Shown: piece after piece, positions 1 through 4,925 of the stretch | How the letters are laid out: every line of letters starts with the position of its first letter | Numbering within the stretch: position 1 is the first letter of the stretch | Assembly: GCA_002325645.1 (NCBI GenBank) | Contig: DCSN01000120.1 | Coordinates: 39,423 to 47,390 of the forward strand | DNA length: 7,968 bases | Reading direction: 5' to 3' | Origin: Pseudanabaena sp. UBA1465 | GTDB taxonomy: Bacteria > Cyanobacteriota > Cyanobacteriia > Pseudanabaenales > Pseudanabaenaceae | Program-made: the position numbers and the translations under genes | The notes under the pieces: model-generated | The model's database searches: none | What the model saw: only the letters and a program-made list of their open reading frames with translations | Told to the model about the DNA's origin: nothing

Positions 1-49
1 CGCCACTTTCAAAAATTTCTCTGTACTACTCAAAGCCTCAATAGGCTGT

Positions 50-87
50 AAAGCAAGAAAAAAGCGAATTGCTTTTTTTCTTGCTTT
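50..87 (-). terminator. Hairpin terminator at the 3' end of the RNase III gene
   Basis: Arms 50-65 and 71-87 are complementary over 16 pairs with one extra T in the right arm, around a 5-nt loop. Read on the minus strand, the first arm begins inside the RNase III stop codon (88-86) and the second arm is T-rich (GCTTTTTTCTTGCTTT), as in an intrinsic terminator, although no separate U-tract follows the stem. The structure is nearly symmetric, so it could also terminate a plus-strand gene ending just left of the window. The role is inferred from position and structure. Confidence 0.6.
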
Positions 88-808
88 ATGTGGCAGTCAT
101 TTCTTGTAAGGCGATCGCCGCCGCCTCCTGTTGAGCCGCCTTAATACTTTTCCCCTGACCTCTGCCCCAACAGCGATCGTCAAACCATACTTCCACAGAA
201 AACAAGTTACTGCCCTCCGATGGCAAATTACGATATTCAGGCAAACGTTTCCAGCGTCCTTGGGTTAATTCCTGTAGAGCCACTTTGTAATTGCCCAAGG
301 CAGGGATCGCCAGTAAGGTTTCCGCAAAACTCTGCATATGAGGATCAAGCCATTTACGAATAAAGGCTAAATCTTGGGTATTAATATACAGCGCCGCCAT
401 TAAGGCTTCTAGGGCATCGGCAAGCAGCGATCGCGAAGCCTGCGAATCATTACGCGCCGCATTAGATACCACTACATATTTTTGTAAATCATAAATACTG
501 GCGATTTCGGCAAGGGTTTTATCACTGACTAGGTGCGATCGCAGAGCGGCCAAGTCTCCTACCGCGCGATCGCCATAGCGTTCTTGCAAAAACAAACTCA
601 CCGACAGGCGTAGCACACTATCGCCCACAAACTCCAATTGGTCATTGTTATAGGCAGTTGAAAAACTGGGATGGACTAGAGCGCGATCGATGAGGAGCCA
701 ATCAAATTTTCGGGAATTAACTTGTTCTAGCTTTGTTTGCTCAAGCCCCATTTTTTCGAGTAAACGGACTAATTCTCGCTGACGGCGTGGATCAATGGTG
801 GATGACAT
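86..808 (-). CDS. rnc: Ribonuclease III
   Basis: 240-residue double-strand-specific endoribonuclease, cytoplasmic, involved in rRNA processing and antisense or structured-RNA turnover. The catalytic domain spans about residues 8-160 and carries the family signature LEFVGDSVL (58-66) and the second metal-binding motif DALEAL (131-136). By comparison with the E. coli enzyme, the catalytic acidic residues are E59, D63, D131 and E134; the E. coli E38 position is D56 here, so it remains acidic. A double-stranded RNA-binding domain fills about 172-238, ending in the typical K-x-A-x-Q-x-A-A helix (KAAQQEAA). Having that domain, it is a full-length RNase III and not a mini-III. It starts with ATG at 808; no strong Shine-Dalgarno is visible, as is common in cyanobacteria. 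It stands alone on the minus strand, divergent from the transporter lipoprotein gene. HIP1 sites are dense here (111, 427, 535, 566). A very stable hairpin lies upstream at 867-919 and may be part of its leader. Confidence 0.95.
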   Translation of the reverse strand: MSSTIDPRRQRELVRLLEKMGLEQTKLEQVNSRKFDWLLIDRALVHPSFSTAYNNDQLEFVGDSVLRLSVSLFLQERYGDRAVGDLAALRSHLVSDKTLAEIASIYDLQKYVVVSNAARNDSQASRSLLADALEALMAALYINTQDLAFIRKWLDPHMQSFAETLLAIPALGNYKVALQELTQGRWKRLPEYRNLPSEGSNLFSVEVWFDDRCWGRGQGKSIKAAQQEAAAIALQEMTAT

Positions 809-844
809 GAGATTTTTAGAAAAATAATGAACAAGGGGCTTAGA

Positions 845-855
845 GCGCTTTGCGC
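845..855. repeat. Small GC-rich hairpin core (GCGC-TTT-GCGC)
   Basis: Four perfect G/C pairs around a TTT loop; on the minus strand it reads GCGCAAAGCGC. The flanks (836-844 and 856-868) pair only patchily, so this looks like a small or decayed relative of the perfect hairpin 11 bp away. The tip matches those of the hairpins at 2346-2382 and 4838-4894. It lies 36 bp upstream of the RNase III start codon. Confidence 0.5.
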
Positions 856-866
856 CTTCTTAAAAC

Positions 867-919
867 CCAGATAAACTTTCAAAAAGCTGGCGAAGCCAGC
901 TTTTTGAAAGTTTATCTGG
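867..919. repeat. Perfect 25-bp inverted repeat with 3-nt loop
   Basis: Arms 867-891 and 895-919 are exactly complementary over 25 bp around the loop GAA. The tip reads GGC-GAA-GCC, containing GCGAAGC, a sequence known from oligonucleotide work to form an exceptionally stable DNA mini-hairpin. It sits between two divergent genes, where no transcription terminator is needed, so a terminator role is unlikely. Possible roles are a palindromic (REP/MITE-like) element, a cruciform, an insulator against divergent transcription, or a structured leader of the RNase III mRNA. The arms contain no coding sequence that I recognise. Confidence 0.9.
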
Positions 920-972
920 AGCACACAAAACATCAATAGGCTGTAAGCCCTCTGTCTGTCTTAAGACTACAG

Positions 973-1002
973 TTGCAGATACAATTACAGCAACTTTATA
1001 AA
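973..1002 (+). promoter_or_regulatory. Candidate promoter of the amino-acid-binding lipoprotein gene
   Basis: A TATAAA -10 element (997-1002) is preceded by TTGCAG (973-978) at 18-bp spacing. The -10 is good and the -35 matches only in TTG. The start codon lies 23 bp beyond the -10, implying a leader of roughly 18 nt, which would be consistent with the lack of a clear Shine-Dalgarno. A perfect 10-bp palindrome, GTCTTAAGAC (958-967), lies just upstream of the -35 and could be an operator. Predicted by eye only. Confidence 0.35.
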
Positions 1003-1025
1003 CATGATCGTAGTTCATCGTAACC

Positions 1026-2345
1026 ATGACTAAAAGGTTTTTCTCGACGCTTTGCCTAGCCTTGCTAGCCACAGTAACGACAATTTGGATTGTCGCTTGT
1101 CAGCCCAACGCGCCAACCACAAGCACTAGTTCCACAAGTTCCTCCCAAGCCCCAACGACAACAGGCTCAGGTGGCGTTAAGGACAGCCTGCGCCTAGGTG
1201 CGTTGCTACCGATTACAGGCGACCTTTCCTCCATTGGTGCGCCGATGATTAAATCAATTGATTTTCTGGTAGATACCGTAAATAATTGCGGCGGCGTACT
1301 TGGTAAGCCCATTACCTACATCAAGGAAGACGATCGCACCGATCCTCCCGCAGGAGCCGAGGCGATGACTAAACTAGTCAAAGTAGATAATGTCGGTGCG
1401 GTAGTTGGTTCCTTTGCCAGTAGCGTATCCACAGCATCCCTAGCGATTTCCGTACCGAACAAAGTTGTCCAAATTTCCCCTGGTAGCACCAGTCCAGTAT
1501 TTACGGAACGGGCTAAAAAAGGTGAATTTAAAGGCTACTGGTATCGCACTGCCCCACCTGACACCTATCAGGCTCTCGCCCTCGCCAACCTCGCCTATAA
1601 AAAAGGCGCACGCAAAGTCGCTACCCTCGTGATTAACAACGACTATGGTGTAGGCTTTGAGAAATCCTTTGTAGAAGCCTTTGAAAAGCTGGGCGGCACA
1701 ATCGTTAACAAAAACAAACCCACCCGCTACGATCCCAAGGCAACGACCTTTGAGGCGGAAGCTAAGGGCGCATTTGGTAGCAAACCCGATGCAGTTGCAG
1801 CAATTCTCTATCCTGACTCTGGCGGCGCAGTGATCAAAGCGGCCTTTGAGCAAGGCTTAACCAAAGATGTCCAAATTCTATTGACAGATGGCGTAAAAAC
1901 CGAAGATTTTCCTAAGTTAATTGGTAATACCCCTGATGGCAAACTCATCCTTGCAGGGGCGATCGGGACTGTCCCTGGAGCCGATGGCAAGTCCCTTGAA
2001 GCCTTTACTAAAGCTTTCAAAGAAAAGACAGGTCAAGAACTCGGCGCATTTGTCCCCCATTCCTATGATGCGGCGGCGCTAGTGGCGATCGCGGCGGAAG
2101 CGGCTAAGGATGCGACGGGTGACGGGATCAAGAGCAAACTCCGTGAAGTTGCCAATGCCCCCGGACAAGAAGTCAGCGATGTTTGCGAAGCGATCAAGCT
2201 AGTCAAAGCAGGTAAAGACATTGACTATCAAGGCGCAAGCGGCAATGTTGATCTGGATGAATATGGCGATGTTAAAGGTAGTTATGACGTATGGGAGGTT
2301 CAACCCGACGGCAAAATTAAAGTAACCGATCGCGTTTCCCCCTAA
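1026..2345 (+). CDS. Branched-chain/neutral amino-acid ABC transporter substrate-binding lipoprotein (LivK/NatB-like)
   Basis: 439-residue periplasmic ligand-binding protein of the type I periplasmic-binding (Leu/Ile/Val-binding) family. Residues 1-25 form a lipoprotein signal peptide: basic MTKR, a hydrophobic stretch, then the lipobox I-V-A-C with C25 as lipidation site. A Ser/Thr/Pro-rich linker (about 26-50) tethers the domain to the membrane. The mature domain opens with LRLGALLPITGDLSSIG (55-71), the characteristic first strand and ligand loop of the family; later landmarks are SPGSTSP and the region around VPHSYDAAALVAIA. Two cysteines, C88 and C387, could form a disulfide. Length is normal for the family. 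Substrate is probably a neutral or branched-chain amino acid, but urea or other ligands used by relatives cannot be excluded from sequence alone. Permease and ATPase genes are not adjacent, so it must work with subunits encoded elsewhere; such scattering is usual in cyanobacteria. A hairpin follows the stop codon directly. Confidence 0.92.
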   Translation: MTKRFFSTLCLALLATVTTIWIVACQPNAPTTSTSSTSSSQAPTTTGSGGVKDSLRLGALLPITGDLSSIGAPMIKSIDFLVDTVNNCGGVLGKPITYIKEDDRTDPPAGAEAMTKLVKVDNVGAVVGSFASSVSTASLAISVPNKVVQISPGSTSPVFTERAKKGEFKGYWYRTAPPDTYQALALANLAYKKGARKVATLVINNDYGVGFEKSFVEAFEKLGGTIVNKNKPTRYDPKATTFEAEAKGAFGSKPDAVAAILYPDSGGAVIKAAFEQGLTKDVQILLTDGVKTEDFPKLIGNTPDGKLILAGAIGTVPGADGKSLEAFTKAFKEKTGQELGAFVPHSYDAAALVAIAAEAAKDATGDGIKSKLREVANAPGQEVSDVCEAIKLVKAGKDIDYQGASGNVDLDEYGDVKGSYDVWEVQPDGKIKVTDRVSP

Positions 2346-2382
2346 TTAATTCAGAGAGAGCAAAGCGCTCTCTCTGAATTAA
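2346..2382 (+). terminator. Perfect 16-bp hairpin directly after the lipoprotein stop codon
   Basis: Arms 2346-2361 and 2367-2382 are exactly complementary over 16 bp around a 5-nt loop. The hairpin begins with the base after the TAA stop. No T-run follows, so it is not a classical intrinsic terminator; it may protect the mRNA 3' end or mark a processing site. The tip contains GCAAAGC (2360-2366), shared with other hairpins of the window. Confidence 0.6.
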
Positions 2383-2410
2383 GACAAAAATCTGCTACTG
2401 TTTGTATAAA
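2381..2410 (+). promoter_or_regulatory. Candidate promoter of the 130-residue unknown gene
   Basis: TATAAA (2405-2410) preceded by AAGACA (2381-2386) at 18-bp spacing. The -10 is good and the -35 matches only in GACA. It overlaps the last two bases of the preceding hairpin. It would give a leader of about 30 nt before the ATG at 2446. Weak evidence, judged by eye. Confidence 0.3.
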
Positions 2411-2445
2411 AAATTAGGCATACTCCATCTAGAGACTTGATATCT

Positions 2446-2838
2446 ATGGCGATCGAACTCAAAGCTGCTGCTCCGCAAGAAGTTTCCATCTATATGCCCT
2501 ATTACCGAGAGCCAAACAAGCGTCAAGCTCTTCCCTATGCAATTTCTTTATATAAGCAAGGCGAAATCACGGGGGAGCGTCGTATTGAGGGCAGTCCTGC
2601 GGTTTCCTTTATGGCAGTATGGCGCGTTGCTAACTTGCCATCCGATCTTGCCCTATGTCGTATGACCTTTGAGGGTGATGCCGACATGAGCTATGAAATG
2701 ACATTAGAAAATTCAGAATTTGTTGGCTACTTAATTGATGTTGTCTCCAGTATTCGCGATAAAGGCTATGTCGATTTTCCGCAAGTTTTTTATAGCAAGC
2801 TATTTAGGATCAAAATTGCTGGTACTGAAGGAAATTAA
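2446..2838 (+). CDS. Unrecognised conserved-looking soluble protein, 130 aa
   Basis: I do not recognise a family. The frame is open from a TTG at 2437, but ATG at 2446 (MAIELKAAAP...) is preferred because it is the only ATG near the frame's beginning; no strong Shine-Dalgarno supports either. The product is 130 residues, with no signal peptide or membrane segment, rich in aromatic residues (YMPYYREP near the N-terminus, FPQVFYSKLFRI near the C-terminus) and mixed in charge, as expected for a compact folded domain of alternating strands and helices. Codon use and composition match the neighbours. It lies alone between two intergenic regions that each contain a promoter-like sequence, so it is probably transcribed separately. 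Function unknown. Confidence 0.75.
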   Translation: MAIELKAAAPQEVSIYMPYYREPNKRQALPYAISLYKQGEITGERRIEGSPAVSFMAVWRVANLPSDLALCRMTFEGDADMSYEMTLENSEFVGYLIDVVSSIRDKGYVDFPQVFYSKLFRIKIAGTEGN

Positions 2839-2886
2839 AAATTAGCTAAATGGCAAGTAAAAAATTTGTCGTTTTTTAATAAATAA

Positions 2887-2917
2887 TAGACCCAAAAAAT
2901 ATCAACTAATGTATAAT
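2887..2917 (+). promoter_or_regulatory. Candidate promoter of the 87-residue gene, possibly of the downstream cluster
   Basis: A perfect TATAAT (2912-2917) immediately preceded by TG, in an A/T-rich intergenic region. The best -35 is TAGACC (2887-2892, four of six matches), at a long 19-bp spacing. Transcription would start near 2924, leaving a leader of about 90 nt before the GTG at 3016. I see no riboswitch-like structure in that leader. Confidence 0.42.
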
Positions 2918-3002
2918 CCTAGGCGCAAATCTTGCAAAAAAAAACAAAGTCAGCTAAAGTCCTGAGGCAGCTTTTCCAAAGGCAAAATAATAGTCAAATT
3001 TA

Positions 3003-3008
3003 AGGGGA
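3003..3008 (+). promoter_or_regulatory. Strong Shine-Dalgarno deciding a GTG start
   Basis: AGGGGA ends 7 nt before the GTG at 3016. It is the strongest ribosome-binding site in the window and fixes the start of the 87-residue protein at GTG, with no competing in-frame ATG until the internal methionine at residue 25. Confidence 0.7.
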
Positions 3009-3015
3009 CTACATT

Positions 3016-3279
3016 GTGACCTATGCCGCCCAACGTCTTGAACAAATCGAGCGCCAGCCAGAAACTGTCGCTTACAAGGTCGATCCAATGATTGTCAGAG
3101 CCGCCAAGCAAATCTATCGGTACTACGCCGATTCCTATGCTGCCCAATTACCGCGACCGATGGGAATTGCCATTAATCGCCTAGATATGACAGGTAAGCT
3201 GATTTACTCTCAATTAATTTTGCTGCCACAGGAAAGTTTTGTGCCGATGGAATTAATTGAGCTATCTGACTATCACTAA
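3016..3279 (+). CDS. Unrecognised small protein, 87 aa
   Basis: I do not recognise a family. Starts with GTG behind a strong Shine-Dalgarno. The N-terminal half (about residues 5-45) is predicted helical (RLEQIERQPETV, then MIVRAAKQIYRYYADSYAAQL); the C-terminal half looks like strands (GIAINRLDMTGKLIYSQLILL) and ends in an acidic tail. No signal peptide or membrane segment; probably cytosolic. It opens with MTYA, as does the next gene downstream, but the similarity goes no further and is probably chance. It lies 122 bp ahead of the three-gene cluster on the same strand; membership of a common transcript is possible but not shown, and it lacks the DGD motif of that cluster. Confidence 0.72.
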   Translation: MTYAAQRLEQIERQPETVAYKVDPMIVRAAKQIYRYYADSYAAQLPRPMGIAINRLDMTGKLIYSQLILLPQESFVPMELIELSDYH

Positions 3280-3401
3280 AGTTAATTTAATAATAAACGA
3301 TTAAGATTTTAATTAGTATTCTTAGAGTATTGCTAGCTATCTCGATTTTAGTTATTTTTAATCTACAGGCTTAACCACAATTTCTATACGGGTTATAACT
3401 T

Positions 3402-3842
3402 ATGACATATGCAAATTCTTCTGTAACCGTCACAGCATCAGCATCAGTCCGTTTTCAAAGCAAACTTAAGGAATCAAAAAACTTTGGCGATGCCTTGGTA
3501 GAGATTTTCTCTGATCTTGTGAAGTTAGAAATTGTGACTTGGGTGGCCCATGAAGGTGATACGACCCATAAGACTGGTAATCGTTTAAGAACAACTATTA
3601 ATCTGATTGATGGTGACATCGAAAACGAGATTGGCGCAGATTTTTTGCAGGGTTCCCCCTATGCTGAGCTACGCGATTTTCATGAGACCCAAGTTGATCA
3701 TGGTTCAGAAACGATCGCCAATAATCTCAAAACTTTAGTAGATATTGGTCAAAAGGTGACTGGTTTATTGACTGGTGAGGATGAAAATGAAGATGAAGAT
3801 GCTAATGGTTTAAGTAGCGATCGCTTACCAAGCTTTGTCTAA
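3402..3842 (+). CDS. Unknown protein with DGD motif and acidic tail (first member of paralogous trio), 146 aa
   Basis: No family recognised. The body (about residues 18-123) is probably a mixed helix/strand domain, followed by an acidic tail (E/D at seven of eight positions 126-133) and a short C-terminus. No signal peptide or membrane segment. Three blocks recur in the next gene: K26-N27-F28 with L42-E43-I44-x-T46; T65-x3-I-D70-G71-D72-I-x-N75 with D80; and D92-F93-H94-x3-V98-D99. The middle block is also found in the third gene (its residues 84-101). This is the smallest member and may represent the core domain. The gene starts at ATG 3402 with only a weak GGGT upstream. Only 47 bp separate it from the next gene, suggesting one operon. 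A 13-bp tandem duplication crosses its stop codon. Function unknown; a scaffold or sensor role would be speculation. Confidence 0.8.
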   Translation: MTYANSSVTVTASASVRFQSKLKESKNFGDALVEIFSDLVKLEIVTWVAHEGDTTHKTGNRLRTTINLIDGDIENEIGADFLQGSPYAELRDFHETQVDHGSETIANNLKTLVDIGQKVTGLLTGEDENEDEDANGLSSDRLPSFV

Positions 3843-3859
3843 CAATTTTGTCTAACAAT
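3834..3859 (+). repeat. 13-bp tandem duplication across a stop codon
   Basis: TTTGTCTAACAAT occurs twice head to tail (3834-3846, 3847-3859). The stop codon of the 146-residue protein (TAA, 3840-3842) lies in the first copy, so the second copy is in the intergenic space. It probably arose by slippage; the protein end is unaffected. Confidence 0.85.
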
Positions 3860-3889
3860 TTTTTACCTAGGAGCGCTTAGGAAATCTGT

Positions 3890-4828
3890 ATGCAAGTTGA
3901 TAGGGCTACGAGTCAGAACAGAAATGCCGAAGATGCTGCGAATCAGATCATGCCTAGGCGTGAAAAGTCCGATCATAAGCCAGCTTCGGATCTATCTACT
4001 ACTAGTCAGGCTAATCAGGTAAAGCCTGCAAAGGATAATGACGGGAAAAGTGGATCTCTTAAAAACTTTCGAGAAACTCTCAAAGATGTTTTAGAAGAAA
4101 TTACTTCTCTAGAGATCAATACAATGATCGTTGGTAATATTCCGATGCACAAGTTTGATGCGAAGGATTTTTACCGCGAGCTAGACAAAAATATTAAATA
4201 CAAAACTGAGGAGGGGCTGCAAAGGGTGAAGGAGTCTCTGCTTGAGCGCAGTACCCAACTCAAGCAAAAGGGTTTTTCGCTTCCTCAGCAAACCGCAACG
4301 CCATTGTTGCCCAAGGAAGTGGCGATCATCGAAGAGTATCGATTAGAGCTAACTCGCTATAACCAAGATTTAGAGATCTACAAAGAGGCTGAGTTTATTT
4401 TTAATGAGCGTAAAAGTTCCTTGGATGAAAGCAAAAAAACGAAATTTCTTTTAGAAGAATCTTGTTATACCGAAATATCTAGACAGTTGATGAAATTGAA
4501 TATCCCAAAAAATGCTGATGGCGATGCCATCGTTGATGCACCAATGATTCGCTATTTCAGAAAACTATGGGAGCTTGAGCAGTCTGTTTTAAATGGCGAT
4601 CGCATTTACGCTCAGACCAAATTTAGTCTTGATGGAGATTTGACTAATCGTTTTATTGAGGATTTGTTTATTCCCAGCAAAAGTAAACTTGATCTTGATC
4701 CTAAGATGATCCAACTTATTTTTGATTTGCATCGGCAAGGTGTAGAAAATGCTCAAAGGCAATGGTCGGGTTTAATTGATACCTGCGTAAATCTTGTAAA
4801 GAGTTTGATCCCATTCCGAGCAAAATAG
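3890..4828 (+). CDS. Unknown coiled-coil protein with DGD motif (second member of paralogous trio), 312 aa
   Basis: No family recognised. Residues 1-55 are polar and low in hydrophobics (Q, N, K, D, S), likely disordered. K58-N59-F60 and L74-E75-I76-x-T78 repeat, with identical spacing, a block of the preceding protein. Residues about 100-235 are strongly helical and charged (for example EEYRLELTRYNQDLEIYKEA), probably coiled coil, and absent from the first protein. The motif T243-x3-L-D248-G249-D250-L-x-N253 with D258, then D279-L280-H281-x3-V285-E286, resumes the shared core. I infer that the core fold is interrupted by a long helical insertion. No signal peptide or membrane segment; the C-terminus (WSGLIDTCVNLVKSLIPF) looks amphipathic. 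An AGGA site (3879-3882) lies 7 nt before the ATG. Downstream is a strong hairpin before the membrane-protein gene. Cytosolic; function unknown. Confidence 0.82.
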   Translation: MQVDRATSQNRNAEDAANQIMPRREKSDHKPASDLSTTSQANQVKPAKDNDGKSGSLKNFRETLKDVLEEITSLEINTMIVGNIPMHKFDAKDFYRELDKNIKYKTEEGLQRVKESLLERSTQLKQKGFSLPQQTATPLLPKEVAIIEEYRLELTRYNQDLEIYKEAEFIFNERKSSLDESKKTKFLLEESCYTEISRQLMKLNIPKNADGDAIVDAPMIRYFRKLWELEQSVLNGDRIYAQTKFSLDGDLTNRFIEDLFIPSKSKLDLDPKMIQLIFDLHRQGVENAQRQWSGLIDTCVNLVKSLIPFRAK

Positions 4829-4837
4829 GATTTAGGA

Positions 4838-4894
4838 ATAAAGAACTAATTTTTGTGGGGTGGCAAAGCTGCGCTACAAAAATTAGTTCTTTAT
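4838..4894 (+). repeat. 19-bp perfect hairpin between the second and third genes of the trio
   Basis: Arms 4838-4856 and 4876-4894 are exactly complementary (19 bp, A/T-rich). The 19-nt interior folds further into an imperfect G/C-rich tip closing on GCAAAGC (4863-4869). The right arm ends in TTCTTTAT, so it could terminate or attenuate transcription, or be an RNA-processing site, between the coiled-coil and membrane-protein genes. It begins 10 nt after one stop codon and ends 31 nt before the next start. Confidence 0.8.
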
Positions 4895-4916
4895 CGGAAA
4901 ATATATATAGCAATGT

Positions 4917-4920
4917 GGAG
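4917..4920 (+). promoter_or_regulatory. Shine-Dalgarno supporting a GTG start
   Basis: GGAG ends 5 nt before the GTG at 4926 and supports that start for the membrane protein. The first in-frame ATG would come only at residue 86 and would remove part of the conserved motif region. Confidence 0.55.
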
Positions 4921-4925
4921 TTACG

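Noticed and set aside
943..956. Possible NtcA site upstream of the lipoprotein gene (GTA-N8-GTC)
   Set aside because: The second half-site fails at two of three bases compared with GTA-N8-TAC.
860..1072. Minus-strand 70-codon open frame across the divergent spacer
   Set aside because: It runs through the perfect hairpin and the beginning of the lipoprotein gene; composition and start give no support for a gene.
1100..2020. Antisense open frames inside the lipoprotein gene (1100-1312, 1440-1853, 1808-2020)
   Set aside because: They lie opposite a clearly conserved gene, and their products show no recognisable domains or plausible starts; they are by-products of its codon bias.
2437..2445. 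TTG start for the 130-residue protein
   Set aside because: TTG is rare and an ATG follows three codons later; no Shine-Dalgarno favours the TTG.
2855..2881. A-run/T-run pair after the 130-residue gene as a terminator
   Set aside because: Only A/T pairs could form, with no G/C stem; too weak to annotate.
2918..3002. Riboswitch or structured leader before the 87-residue gene
   Set aside because: I found no conserved riboswitch core (including the cyanobacterial glutamine type) and no strong stem; it is simply A/T-rich.
3280..3401. Promoter in the spacer before the 146-residue gene (TTGCTA at 3330 and TTATTT at 3352)
   Set aside because: Both elements are poor in a strongly A/T-rich stretch where chance matches are expected; a promoter may exist but cannot be placed.
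3016..3413. Shared MTYA N-terminus of the 87- and 146-residue proteins as evidence of paralogy
   Set aside because: Similarity stops after four residues, and the 87-residue protein has no DGD motif.
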